Assembly (NCBI GenBank): GCA_023954045.1
Contig: JAMLIR010000006.1
Coordinates: 62,001 to 126,000 of the forward strand
Reading direction: 5' to 3'
DNA length: 64,000 nucleotides
From: Burkholderiaceae bacterium
Lineage (GTDB): Bacteria > Pseudomonadota > Gammaproteobacteria > Burkholderiales > Burkholderiaceae_E
Position numbers and translations under genes: made by a program. How positions within the stretch are numbered: position 1 is the first letter of the stretch; every line of letters begins with the position of its first letter. This document shows positions 1 through 8,570 of this stretch, piece by piece. A model generated the notes under the pieces. It made no database searches. It was not told where the DNA came from and was given only the letters and a program-made list of their open reading frames with translations.

Positions 1-926
1 TTCTGTACATGGCCGCCGAGAAGGTGATCGGCGCCGAGGCCGGCGCGCTCCTGTGGACGAACCTCGACGCGGTGAAGGCGCAGCTCGACCCGAACATCAT
101 CACGCTGGCGTTCGCGTTCCTGTTCATCGGCTACGGCACGAAGGTCGGGCTGGTCCCCGTCCACAACTGGCTGCCCGACGCGCATGCCGAGGGCCCGACG
201 CCGGTCTCGGCGGTGCTCTCGGGGCTGTTGCTGAACGTCGCGCTCTACGCGATCCTGCGCTGCAAGGTGCTCACCGACGGCGCGCTCGGCACCCCGCTGG
301 CCGGGCGGATGATGATCGGGTTCGGGCTGGTGTCGGTGGTTGCCGCAGCGTTCCTGCTGATGCGCCAGCGCGACGTCAAGCGGATGTTCGCGTACTCGTC
401 GATCGAGCACATGGGGCTGATGACCTTCGCCTTCGGCCTGGGCGGCCCGATCGCGAACTTCGCCGGCCTGTTGCACATGACGGTGCACTCGCTGATCAAG
501 TCGGCCATCTTCTTCGCGGTCGGCCACGCGACGCAGAAGGCCGGCACGCAGCTGATGGACGACATCCGCGGGCTGATCCGCGTGAGTCCGACCATCGGCT
601 GGGGGATGATGCTCGGGTCGCTCGCGATCCTCGGCATGCCGCCGTTCGGGGTGTTCGCCAGCGAGTTCCTGATCATCACCACTGCGATGCGCGAGCAGCC
701 GTGGGCGACGCCGTTCCTGCTGGTGGCGCTCGGCGTTGCGTTCGCCTCGGTGTTCGCCCGCGTGCAGCCGATGGTCTTCGGCGACACGACGCTGAAGCGC
801 CTCGCGCATCCGCCGGCGCTGGTGCCGGTGTTCGTCCACCTGGCGCTCGGGTTGCTGCTCGGGCTCTACGTGCCGCCGTACCTCGACGCCTGGTACCGCG
901 AGGCGGCGCGGATGATCGGGGGCTGA
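1..926 (+). CDS. HyfF/NuoL-like proton-translocating membrane subunit (5' end outside window)
   Basis: This is an antiporter-like integral membrane subunit of a group 4 hydrogenase or complex I-type complex. It is expected to couple electron transfer to H+ or Na+ movement across the inner membrane. The visible part carries the family hallmark GYGTKVGLVPVHNWLPDAH, with the conserved lysine and histidine, then VSAVLSG, a second lysine helix (RDVKRMFAYSSIEHMG) and HSLIKSAIFFAVGH. The frame is open from base 3, so the real start is upstream. HyfF proteins run to roughly 500 residues, so about 200 are missing. The stop lies 4 bases before the next gene, which indicates one operon with the two following subunits. 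The antiporter family is certain. HyfF rather than HyfB or NuoL is inferred from the gene order. Confidence 0.85.
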   Translation, partial: LYMAAEKVIGAEAGALLWTNLDAVKAQLDPNIITLAFAFLFIGYGTKVGLVPVHNWLPDAHAEGPTPVSAVLSGLLLNVALYAILRCKVLTDGALGTPLAGRMMIGFGLVSVVAAAFLLMRQRDVKRMFAYSSIEHMGLMTFAFGLGGPIANFAGLLHMTVHSLIKSAIFFAVGHATQKAGTQLMDDIRGLIRVSPTIGWGMMLGSLAILGMPPFGVFASEFLIITTAMREQPWATPFLLVALGVAFASVFARVQPMVFGDTTLKRLAHPPALVPVFVHLALGLLLGLYVPPYLDAWYREAARMIGG

Positions 927-930
927 GCCG

Positions 931-2487
931 ATGAGATTGCACGGCCTGGACCTCGCCTTCGAGCGCCTCGCGGCGCCGCTGCCGATCTGGCGCGCGCGGG
1001 TCGCGCACGACGACTGGCTGCGCGCGGCACAGGCAGTGGCGGCGGCCGGCGGGCGCCTGATCGCGCTGTGGGGAAGCGATCGGGGACCGGAGGGCCTCGC
1101 GGCGTGCGCGGCGTACGCGCTTCGCGAGGGGCTCGCCTGGCTCGACCTCGCGCTCGGGCGCCAATCGCCGGCAATCCGCGACCTGGGCACGGTCTTCCCC
1201 GCGGCCGGACGAATGCAGCGCGCGGTCGCCGACACGCTGGGTATCGCCGTCACCGATGCACGCGACACCCGCCCCTGGCTGGACCACGGCGTCTGGCCGG
1301 CCGGGCTGCGGCCGCTCAGGCGCGACGCGCCGTCGGCCGCGGCGACGGGCGAAGGCCCGGCGCCCGACCTGCCCGCCGACTACCCGTTCGTCCGCGTCGA
1401 GGGCGACGGCGTCCACGAGATCGCGGTCGGCCCGGTGCACGCCGGCATCATCGAGCCCGGGCACTTCCGCTTCTCGGTGGTCGGCGAGAAGGTGCTGCGC
1501 CTGGAGGAGCGCCTGGGCTACGTGCACAAGGGCATCGAGCGGCGCTTCGAGCAATTCGCGCCGCTCGACGCCCACCGCCTGGCCGGACGCGTGTGCGGCG
1601 ACTCGACCGTGGCGTTCGCCTGGGCCTACTGCATGGCGCTCGAGTCCGCCTGCGGCTGCGTCGCGCCCGAGCGCGCGCAATGGCTGCGCGCGCTGATGCT
1701 CGAGCGCGAGCGGGTGGCCAACCACCTCGGCGACCTCGGAGCGCTGGGCAACGACGCGGGGCTCGCGTTCGGCCTGGCGCAGTTCTCGCGGCTGCGCGAG
1801 GACTGGCAGCGGCTGTCGCACGACGCGTTCGGCCACCGGTTCATGATGGACCGCGTCGTGCCCGGCGGCGTCGCCGCCGATCCGTCGCCGACGCTGCTCG
1901 ACCTGATGCGCGCACAGTGCGACGCGATCGAGCGCGAGGTGCTTGCGCTGCGCGCCGTCTACGACGAGCACGCCGGCCTGCAGGACCGCTTCATGGGTAC
2001 CGGCCGCGCCGCACCGTCGCTCGCCGCGCAGCTCGGGCTGACCGGGCTGGCCGGCCGGGCGAGCGGCCAGGCGGCCGACCTGCGCTGCGACCACCCGTGG
2101 CCCCCGTACGACCGGCTCCGGGTCGCGATGGCCACGCAGGAAGGCGGCGACGTCGCGGCGCGCGTCGCCGTGCGCTTCGACGAGACGATCGAGTCGCTGC
2201 GGCTGATCCGGGCGCTGTGCGCCGGGTTGCCGGCCGGGCCCGCGCGCGCCGACGTGGCGCTGCCTGCGCGGGAATCGACCGGCGTCGGGTGGATCGAGGG
2301 CTGGCGCGGCGAAATCCTCGTCGCGCTCGAGCTCGGCGCCGGCGGCGACATCCGCCGCTGCCACTGCCACGACCCGTCGTGGCAGAACTGGCCGGTGGTC
2401 GAGCACGCGGTGATCGGCAACATCGTTCCCGACTTCCCGCTGATCAACAAGTCGTTCAACCTCAGCTATTCGGGGCACGACCTCTGA
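931..2487 (+). CDS. HyfG/NuoCD-like large subunit lacking the [NiFe] cysteine ligands
   Basis: This 518-residue protein has a short NuoC-like N-terminus and a NuoD/hydrogenase-large-subunit body. Shared motifs include VHAGIIEPGHFRFSV and LGYVHKGIERRFEQ. True [NiFe] enzymes have an N-terminal CxxC in the position where this protein reads RVCGDSTVAFAW (single Cys at residue 222). The C-terminal DPCxxC is replaced by RCHCHDPSWQNWP, and the protein ends NKSFNLSYSGHDL. The four-cysteine active site is therefore missing, which fits the energy-converting hydrogenase-related (Ehr) branch rather than a hydrogenase. The stop TGA overlaps the next ATG by one base. The protein probably transmits quinone- or ferredoxin-type redox chemistry to the membrane arm, but its real substrate cannot be read from sequence. 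Confidence 0.85.
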   Translation: MRLHGLDLAFERLAAPLPIWRARVAHDDWLRAAQAVAAAGGRLIALWGSDRGPEGLAACAAYALREGLAWLDLALGRQSPAIRDLGTVFPAAGRMQRAVADTLGIAVTDARDTRPWLDHGVWPAGLRPLRRDAPSAAATGEGPAPDLPADYPFVRVEGDGVHEIAVGPVHAGIIEPGHFRFSVVGEKVLRLEERLGYVHKGIERRFEQFAPLDAHRLAGRVCGDSTVAFAWAYCMALESACGCVAPERAQWLRALMLERERVANHLGDLGALGNDAGLAFGLAQFSRLREDWQRLSHDAFGHRFMMDRVVPGGVAADPSPTLLDLMRAQCDAIEREVLALRAVYDEHAGLQDRFMGTGRAAPSLAAQLGLTGLAGRASGQAADLRCDHPWPPYDRLRVAMATQEGGDVAARVAVRFDETIESLRLIRALCAGLPAGPARADVALPARESTGVGWIEGWRGEILVALELGAGGDIRRCHCHDPSWQNWPVVEHAVIGNIVPDFPLINKSFNLSYSGHDL

Positions 2488-2996
2488 TGTGGAAGATCGC
2501 GAAGCAGATCGTTCGCACCGGCATCCGCACCGAGTCCGCGCCCCGGGCAGGCGAGGGCTCGCGTGCCGGGGTCGAGCGCATCGAACGCGAGATCCTGGAC
2601 GTGCTCGGCAGGGCGCTGACGATCCGCGCGGTGGACGCCGGCTCGTGCAACGGCTGCGAGCTCGAGCTGCACGCGCTGAACAACCCCTACTACAACCTCG
2701 AGGGGCTGGGCATCAGGTTCGTCGCGAGCCCGCGCCACGCCGACATGCTGCTGGTCACCGGACCCGTGTCCCGCCACATGGAGCTCGCGCTTCGCCGGAC
2801 CTGGGAGGCGATGCCCGAGCCGCGGCTGGTCGTCGCGATCGGCGATTGCGGCTGCACCGGCGGCATCTTCGGCGAGAGCTACGCGAGCCGCGGCCGCGTC
2901 TCGAACGTGATCCCGGTCGACGTCGAGGTGCCCGGCTGCCCACCGGCGCCGCTGGAGATCCTGCGCGCGATCCTGGCCGCAGTGCGCCGCGGCTAG
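2487..2996 (+). CDS. HyfI/NuoB-like iron-sulfur small subunit
   Basis: This 169-residue subunit is expected to hold the proximal [4Fe-4S] cluster next to the large subunit, on the cytoplasmic face of the membrane. The motif cysteines are present: SCNGCELE (Cys54 and Cys57), IGDCGCTGGIFG (Cys121 and Cys123) and VPGCPPAP (Cys151). The ligand set is thus intact even though the partner large subunit has lost its metal cysteines. The ATG overlaps the upstream stop in a TGATG-type junction, which implies translational coupling. The length matches short NuoB/HyfI proteins. A longer in-frame extension overlapping the large-subunit gene exists and was rejected because of the coupled start. Confidence 0.88.
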   Translation: MWKIAKQIVRTGIRTESAPRAGEGSRAGVERIEREILDVLGRALTIRAVDAGSCNGCELELHALNNPYYNLEGLGIRFVASPRHADMLLVTGPVSRHMELALRRTWEAMPEPRLVVAIGDCGCTGGIFGESYASRGRVSNVIPVDVEVPGCPPAPLEILRAILAAVRRG

Positions 2997-3002
2997 GCGC
3001 GT

Positions 3003-3023
3003 CGCGGCCGGGTGCCGGCCGCG
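3003..3023. terminator. GC-rich hairpin between convergent operons
   Basis: A perfect 9-bp stem (CGCGGCCGG / CCGGCCGCG) with a GTG loop lies between the small-subunit stop at 2996 and the convergent lldD stop at 3034. There is no U-tract. Its position suggests a bidirectional terminator or attenuator. Confidence 0.5.
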
Positions 3024-3033
3024 CGCTGCGGCT

Positions 3034-4179
3034 TCAGTAGGTGCCGGGCACGAGGATGCTGCGGTCGACCTTCTTCACGTCGCGCAGCCCGCAGAACCCC
3101 ATCGTGACGTCGAGCTCCTTGCGCAGGATGGCGAGCGCCGTCGTGACGCCGGCCTCGCCCATCGCGCCCAGCCCGTAGACGAATGCGCGGCCGACGTGCA
3201 CGCCGCGCGCGCCGAGCGCGAGGGCCTTGATCACGTCCTGCCCCGAGCGCACGCCGCTGTCCATGTGGACTTCCATGCGCCCGCGCACCGCGTCGACGAT
3301 CGCCGGCAGCGCGCGGATCGCCGACAGCGCGCCGTCGAGCTGGCGCCCGCCGTGGTTGGAGACGATCAGTGCATCCGCCCCGCTGGCCACCGCCGGCTCG
3401 ACGTCCTCCGGATCGAGGATGCCCTTCAGGATCAGCTTGCCCTTCCACTGGTCGCGCACCCACTTGACGTCGTCCCAGTCGAGCGACGGGTCGAACTGCT
3501 GGTTGGTCCACGACGACAGCGAGCTCAGGTCGTCGACGCCCTTCGCGTGGCCCGCGATGTTGCGGAACGTGCGCCGCTTCGTGCGCAGCATCCCGAGGCA
3601 CCAGCGCGGCTTGGTCGCCAGGTTCAGCAGGTTGGCGAGCGTGGGCTTCGGCGGTGCCGACAGGCCGTTGCGGATGTCCTTGTGCCGCTGGCCCATCACC
3701 TGCAGGTCGAGGGTGAGCACCAGCGCCGTGCACTGGGCCGCGCGCGCCCGCTCGATCAGCCGGGAGATGAAGTCGCGGTCGCGCATCACGTACAGCTGGA
3801 ACCAGAACGGCGCATCGGTGTTCTCGGCCACGTCCTCGATCGAGCAGATGCTCATCGTCGACAGCGTGAACGGCACGCCGGCCTTCGCGGCCGCGCGCGC
3901 GGCGAGGATCTCGCCGTCGGCGTGCTGCATGCCGGTCAGGCCGACCGGCGCCAGCGCGACCGGCATCGACACCGGCTGGCCGACCATCGTGCTGACCAGC
4001 GAGCGGTTGTCGATGTCGACGGCGACCCGCTGGCGAAGCCTGATCGGGGCGAAATCGCTCTCGTTGGCGCGATAGGTGCTTTCGGTCCAGGCCCCCGAGT
4101 CGGCGTACTCGTAGAACATCTTCGGCACGCGCCGCTTCGCGAGCAGGCGGAGGTCTTCGATGCAGGTGATCACGGGCAT
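3034..4179 (-). CDS. lldD: FMN-dependent L-lactate dehydrogenase / alpha-hydroxy-acid dehydrogenase
   Basis: This 381-residue TIM-barrel flavoprotein oxidises a 2-hydroxy acid, most likely L-lactate to pyruvate, and passes electrons to the quinone pool. Family landmarks are the YEYADSGAW N-terminus, MSICSIEDVA, LTLDLQVMGQRHKDIRNG (typical of LldD), the FMN-contacting lysine at about 252 (LILKGI), the catalytic-base motif SNHGGRQLD (His276) and DSGVRSGQDV. The ATG at 4179 gives the usual full length. It stands alone, convergent with the hydrogenase-like operon and divergent from the methyltransferase gene across a 137-bp gap. Other 2-hydroxy acids such as mandelate or glycolate cannot be excluded. 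Confidence 0.9.
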   Translation of the reverse strand: MPVITCIEDLRLLAKRRVPKMFYEYADSGAWTESTYRANESDFAPIRLRQRVAVDIDNRSLVSTMVGQPVSMPVALAPVGLTGMQHADGEILAARAAAKAGVPFTLSTMSICSIEDVAENTDAPFWFQLYVMRDRDFISRLIERARAAQCTALVLTLDLQVMGQRHKDIRNGLSAPPKPTLANLLNLATKPRWCLGMLRTKRRTFRNIAGHAKGVDDLSSLSSWTNQQFDPSLDWDDVKWVRDQWKGKLILKGILDPEDVEPAVASGADALIVSNHGGRQLDGALSAIRALPAIVDAVRGRMEVHMDSGVRSGQDVIKALALGARGVHVGRAFVYGLGAMGEAGVTTALAILRKELDVTMGFCGLRDVKKVDRSILVPGTY

Positions 4180-4316
4180 GATGGGGGACCGATCGTTGCG
4201 TGCGGGCCACTATAGACGATCTGGCCACCCCCGCGACAGGTGCCGGCGCCTGCCAAGTCCGTCACCGTGGTCGCCCGGAATGGCTGGCATCATTGCGCTT
4301 CCAGACACCCGAGCCG

Positions 4317-5615
4317 ATGCGAAACATGGGAATCACTCCGCCCGCCGCCGCCCTTCAGGCAGCCTCCGCGCAGAGCGCGCACCGTCCGTCCTGCCGCTTC
4401 TGCGGCGCGGGCATGAGGCACGTGGTGGCGGACCTGGGGATGTCGCCGATGGCCAACGCCTACCGTTCGGCCGCGGAACAGGACCGGATGGAGCCGTTCT
4501 ACCCGCTGCGCGCCTACGTCTGCCAGGAGTGCCTGCTGGTGCAGCTCGAGGAATTCGAGACGCCCGAGCAGATCTTCGGGACCGACTACGCGTACTTCTC
4601 CTCGTACTCCGATTCCTGGCTCGAGCACGCGCGGCGCTACGTCGAGAACGTCTCGGAACGCTTCGGCCTCGGTCCCCGGAGCCGGGTCGTCGAGGTCGCG
4701 TGCAACGACGGCTACCTGCTGCGCTGGTTCCTGCCCAGGGGCGTCGAGGTTCTCGGGGTCGAGCCGGCGGGTAACTGCGCCGAGGTCGCCCGCGCGCAGG
4801 GAATCGAAGTCGAGGTGGCGTTCTTCGGCGCCCGCACTGCTGCGGACCTGAAGGCGCGCGGCTACCAGGCCGACCTGATGGTCGCCAACAACGTCGTCGC
4901 GCACGTGCCCGACCTCAACGACTTCGTCGAGGGATTCCGGATCCTGCTGGCCCCGACCGGCGTGGTGACCTTCGAGTTCCACCACGTGCTGAACCTGATC
5001 CGCCACAACCAGTTCGACACGATCTACCACGAGCACTTCTGCTATCACTCGCTGTCGACGTTCCGCACGATCCTCGCGCGCCACGGGCTGGCGGTGTTCG
5101 ACGTCGAGGAGCTGTCGACCCACGGCGGCTCGCTGCGGGTCTACGCCCAGCCGGCCGGCACCGGGATTCACGCGGTCTCGCCGCGGGTCGACGCGCTGCT
5201 CGAGACCGAGCGCCGGGCCGGCCTGACCGGGATCGATGCCTACCTCGCCTATGCAGAGCGGGTCAGGCGGATGAAGCGGCAACTGCTGCGCTTCCTGATC
5301 GACGCGAAGGAAGCGGGCAAGTCGATCGCGGCCTACGGAGCGCCCGCCAAGGGCAATACGCTGCTGAACTACGCGGGCGTGCGCACCGACTTCATCGACT
5401 ACACGGTCGACCGAAATCCTCACAAGCAGGGGATGACGCTGCCGGGCACGCAGATCCCGATCCACGACCCGTCGAAGATCTTCGAAACCCGGCCCGACTA
5501 CCTGCTGATCCTGCCGTGGAACCTGCGCGAGGAAGTCGTGCGGCAGATGGCCGGCATCCGCGAATGGGGCGGCCGCTTCCTGGTGCTGATCCCGGAGGTC
5601 GAGGTGATCGACTGA
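4317..5615 (+). CDS. SAM-dependent sugar C-methyltransferase with N-terminal zinc domain (copy 1)
   Basis: This is a 432-residue member of the NDP-sugar C-methyltransferase family (TylC3/NovU type). Such enzymes put a methyl group on C-3 or C-5 of a 4-keto-6-deoxy sugar nucleotide. Domain order is an N-terminal zinc-binding module (Cys26-x2-Cys29 and Cys69-x2-Cys72), a Rossmann SAM domain with VVEVACNDGYLL at about 125-136, a YHEHFCYHS segment, and a C-terminal domain with YGAPAKGNTLLNY. ATG 4317 is preferred. ATG 4326 is an alternative, and a longer GTG-type frame start at 4200 would sit in the lldD promoter gap. It is a clear paralogue of the gene at 15159-16445. The sugar substrate is unknown. 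Confidence 0.82.
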   Translation: MRNMGITPPAAALQAASAQSAHRPSCRFCGAGMRHVVADLGMSPMANAYRSAAEQDRMEPFYPLRAYVCQECLLVQLEEFETPEQIFGTDYAYFSSYSDSWLEHARRYVENVSERFGLGPRSRVVEVACNDGYLLRWFLPRGVEVLGVEPAGNCAEVARAQGIEVEVAFFGARTAADLKARGYQADLMVANNVVAHVPDLNDFVEGFRILLAPTGVVTFEFHHVLNLIRHNQFDTIYHEHFCYHSLSTFRTILARHGLAVFDVEELSTHGGSLRVYAQPAGTGIHAVSPRVDALLETERRAGLTGIDAYLAYAERVRRMKRQLLRFLIDAKEAGKSIAAYGAPAKGNTLLNYAGVRTDFIDYTVDRNPHKQGMTLPGTQIPIHDPSKIFETRPDYLLILPWNLREEVVRQMAGIREWGGRFLVLIPEVEVID

Positions 5616-5692
5616 GCCAGGCACCTTCCCTGCCGCAAGGCATGCCAGGGAGGCAGGGCCGGATACACTGCGGGCATCCCGACCGAGTGGAA

Positions 5693-6805
5693 ATGCCGAC
5701 AGTGGACTCGCCGGCCGCCGGACATCTGCGCAAGGGCGACACCGAGCTCCTGAAGGGGCTCGGGATCCTGATGATCGCCTTGCACAACTACTTCCACTTC
5801 GTCGACCCGAGCCCGGGGGAAAACGAATTCCGGTTCGATGGCGGGAACGTGTCGAGACTGTTCGGGATGGTCGGCCAGCAGCCTCTGGAGACCCCGAACC
5901 TGCTCTTCGACTATTTCGGGCACTACGGCGTCCAGATATTCGTCTTCCTGAGCGCCTACGGGCTCACGCGCGCGTACGCGGGCCGCGAGATCCGCTGGGC
6001 GCCGTTCTTCCTGAAGCGCGTCGCCAAGATCTATCCGACGCTCGTGATCGCAGTCGCCGCCTACCTGCTGTTCGCGTTGACGCCGTGGCACCAGGATCTC
6101 GCCTGGGAACTCAAGTCCTGTGCGGTCGCCCTGAGCCTGCTGTCCGGGTTCGTTCCCGGCTACCAGCTCTCCGCGGTCGGTCCATGGTGGTTCTTCTCGT
6201 TCATCTTCCAGTTCTACGCCGTCTTCCCTCTGCTGAACCGACTCGCCACGCTATACGGTACGCGCGCGCTGGCTGCCGTCGCCGTGGCCGGTCTCGTCGT
6301 CACGATCCTCGCCGACCCGATTCTTTACCCCCTCGGCTTCGAAATGGGCATGTTCGGCACGGTGGTCGGTCACTTGCCCGTCATCTGCCTCGGCGTTTAC
6401 ATGGCCCGCGCAGACCGGTTCGCGGTCGATCGAAAGCTGGCGCTCGCGGCGGCGGTGGTCGTCGTTTTCGGCAACTGGTTCGAGCCGCTCTGGTACCTGA
6501 TGCCGGTATGCGTGACGTTGCTGTTCCTGGCCGCGGTGCCGGCCGCGATTGCCTGGCTGCGCGCGCAGCCGCTCGCGCACAGGTTCGTCGGCTACTGCGG
6601 CGCCGTCTCGCTGCCGCTATTCGCGGTCAACGGCTTCCTGCGCGAACCCTTCGTCCGCCCAGCGAACGGATTCCATTCCTGGTACCTCAGTCTGGCCCTT
6701 GCCGTGCTCTTCCTGGCCACGTCGCTGGGCGCAGCGCAAGCGGTCCAATGGCTCGAACAGGCCGGGCGGCGCTGGTTCGCGAGGCGCCTGGCCGCGCGAA
6801 GCTGA
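5693..6805 (+). CDS. Acyltransferase 3 family membrane O-acyltransferase
   Basis: This is a 370-residue polytopic membrane protein with about ten hydrophobic segments. It resembles OafA/WecH-type acyltransferases, which O-acylate polysaccharide or sugar intermediates. The N-terminal region has the family layout LKGLGILMIALHNYFHF, where the histidine of the first helix is the expected catalytic residue, followed by FGHYGVQIFVFLSAYGL and RFVGYCGAVSLPLFAVNG near the end. ATG 5693 is chosen because an upstream extension to 5516 would overlap the methyltransferase gene. It follows that gene by 77 bp on the same strand and converges on the LtaS-like gene. A role in decorating the local polysaccharide is inferred from context. 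Confidence 0.75.
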   Translation: MPTVDSPAAGHLRKGDTELLKGLGILMIALHNYFHFVDPSPGENEFRFDGGNVSRLFGMVGQQPLETPNLLFDYFGHYGVQIFVFLSAYGLTRAYAGREIRWAPFFLKRVAKIYPTLVIAVAAYLLFALTPWHQDLAWELKSCAVALSLLSGFVPGYQLSAVGPWWFFSFIFQFYAVFPLLNRLATLYGTRALAAVAVAGLVVTILADPILYPLGFEMGMFGTVVGHLPVICLGVYMARADRFAVDRKLALAAAVVVVFGNWFEPLWYLMPVCVTLLFLAAVPAAIAWLRAQPLAHRFVGYCGAVSLPLFAVNGFLREPFVRPANGFHSWYLSLALAVLFLATSLGAAQAVQWLEQAGRRWFARRLAARS

Positions 6806-6829
6806 CGACGAGCGCCCGCGCGACCGGCG

Positions 6830-8437
6830 CTATCGCCCGGCAGTCGCGGTGGCGACGACCCCGCGCCTCGCCGGCGCGCAGAACGCGCCCCCGCACTTCT
6901 GCATCATGGCCAGCTTGCGATCGATGTAGTCGCCCTCGAAGCCGGCCTGGCGGAGCAGGACCGCGTCGAGGTAGGCAACGCTGGTCGCACTGACCGACGG
7001 ATAATGCGCCATGACCTTCGCCGCCACGGCCTCGCCGTTCGCGTCGAAGAGGTTGAAGAACGTGTGGCGCCGGCTGGTCCGGAAATCGGCCCGCGAGTAT
7101 GCGGCGTTGACGTCCCCGGGGATGTGGTCGCCGAACATCAGCACCAGCGTGGGTCGCTGCAGCGAGCCGAGCTCGCGAAGAAACGCCTCCGCCTCCTTCC
7201 CCGAGAGATCCAGGCGCCGCAGGTACTCGGCGAGAATCTCGTTGCGGTAGGCCGTCTTCGGGTACTTGTCGACGTGCGGGCTGTGCTGGCGCAGCGTCGC
7301 GGCATAGACGAAGGCGGGCCCCGCCTTCGAGCGCAGCTCGTGGATCACCTGGTCGTACACGTCCGCGTCGGTCGCCGTCGTCCACGCCCCGCCGGCCTTG
7401 CATCCGCGGATCCTGCCGCAGTCGAGCACCTTCTCGAACCCCAGCGAGCGCTGCATCGCCTCGCTGTCGCCCAGCTGTTTCCCGAAGTAGGGGAAGATCG
7501 AGACCGTACGGTAGCCATTCTCGGCGAGCATCGGGGCGATCCGACCTTCCAGCCCCTTCTCCCTCCCGAGCCAGAGGACCTGCAGGAAGTCGCGCCCATA
7601 GACGGACGGCGCGACCCCGTGCAGCATCGCGTACTCCTCGACCCAGGTACCGCCGCCCACGACGTCGACGAGCAGCGGCGCTGCCCCGTCCAGCAGCTTG
7701 TTGCTCACTGCGGACACTCCACGCAGGTCTTGCGGCGGGAACGTCGACTCCTGCAGCACGACGACGATGTTCGGCATGACCTTGCCGCGGAAGCGGACGT
7801 GCGGAGCGACCTCGTTGCGGAAGCAGCAGTACGGACCGAGGTCGGGAACGTGCGCGTCGTGGAAGTCCGGAGCCGTGTACACGCTGCGAAAGAATTGCGC
7901 GATCTTCGGCCCGTCATCCGTCAGGATCGCGTCGTCGTCGACGGGGATTCGGGCCTGGATTGCGGCGCTGGCGGCCAGCAGCACCACCGCCGCAGCCGCG
8001 GCCGACAGGCGATGCAGCCACGCGACCGGGAGCGGACGCTCGACCCGGATCAGGACGACCAACGCTGCCACGAATGCGGCTGCCGCGACCATCGCGGGCC
8101 ACCCGAAGTCGACGATGACGTCCCAGGTGTCGAAGATCCGGGGCAGGTCGCTGGCAAGGGCCGGGATGTTGGTCGAGGCGACCTTGAGATAGCTGGCGAA
8201 CCAGACGAGGAAGACGACGCCGACGCCCGCGGCGGCGGATGTGCACGGTCGGCGCATGAAGGGCAGCAGCAGGAGCCCCAGGGCTGCGCACATCATGACG
8301 TCGTGCGCAACGTACAGCAGCGACAGGGCGACGCTTCCGGTTCCGCGCTCGATCTGCACGAAGGCGACGAGCGTGGCCAACGCCGCAGCCGCGCACGCGA
8401 CGGCCTTCGGGGAAATCGAGCGCCAACGGCCGGTCAT
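6830..8437 (-). CDS. LtaS/OpgB-like membrane sulfatase-fold transferase
   Basis: This 535-residue protein has four or five N-terminal transmembrane helices (about residues 12-160) and a large periplasmic alkaline-phosphatase-fold domain. Metal and catalytic landmarks of the lipoteichoic-acid-synthase group are visible: NIVVVLQEST (Glu230), a candidate nucleophile in GVAPSVYG (Ser278, where LtaS has Thr), TLRQHSPH (His385/His388) and LMFGDHIPG (Asp437-His438). Family members transfer phosphoglycerol or phosphoethanolamine from phospholipids to glycans. In a Gram-negative exopolysaccharide locus the acceptor may be the exported polymer, but that is inference. Ser in place of Thr at the nucleophile is worth noting. 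Arylsulfatase activity is less likely because no sulfatase C/S-x-P-x-R signature is seen. Confidence 0.72.
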   Translation of the reverse strand: MTGRWRSISPKAVACAAAALATLVAFVQIERGTGSVALSLLYVAHDVMMCAALGLLLLPFMRRPCTSAAAGVGVVFLVWFASYLKVASTNIPALASDLPRIFDTWDVIVDFGWPAMVAAAAFVAALVVLIRVERPLPVAWLHRLSAAAAAVVLLAASAAIQARIPVDDDAILTDDGPKIAQFFRSVYTAPDFHDAHVPDLGPYCCFRNEVAPHVRFRGKVMPNIVVVLQESTFPPQDLRGVSAVSNKLLDGAAPLLVDVVGGGTWVEEYAMLHGVAPSVYGRDFLQVLWLGREKGLEGRIAPMLAENGYRTVSIFPYFGKQLGDSEAMQRSLGFEKVLDCGRIRGCKAGGAWTTATDADVYDQVIHELRSKAGPAFVYAATLRQHSPHVDKYPKTAYRNEILAEYLRRLDLSGKEAEAFLRELGSLQRPTLVLMFGDHIPGDVNAAYSRADFRTSRRHTFFNLFDANGEAVAAKVMAHYPSVSATSVAYLDAVLLRQAGFEGDYIDRKLAMMQKCGGAFCAPARRGVVATATAGR

Positions 8438-8484
8438 CCCGGATACCCTCCCCGCAGCTTCGAGGCGTCCCGCCGCGAGGCTTC

Positions 8485-8503
8485 AGCCCTGCCCGGCGGG
8501 GCT
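8485..8503 (-). terminator. Hairpin downstream of the SDR gene
   Basis: AGCCCTGC and GCGGGGCT pair, with one wobble, around a CCG loop. This lies in the 133-bp gap after the leftward SDR gene and before the start of the LtaS-like gene. It is a possible terminator of the sugar operon. No U-tract is present. Confidence 0.35.
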
Positions 8504-8570
8504 GCGGATCCCGCACGGACACGGAGGAAGCATAAAGGAATACCGGTCGCAACCATGGCCCGCCGCGGCG

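Noticed and set aside
676..2478. A 600-codon minus-strand frame opposite the hydrogenase-like large subunit
   Set aside because: The plus strand has clear conserved motifs and coupled starts. The antisense product is low-complexity Arg/Ala-rich sequence.
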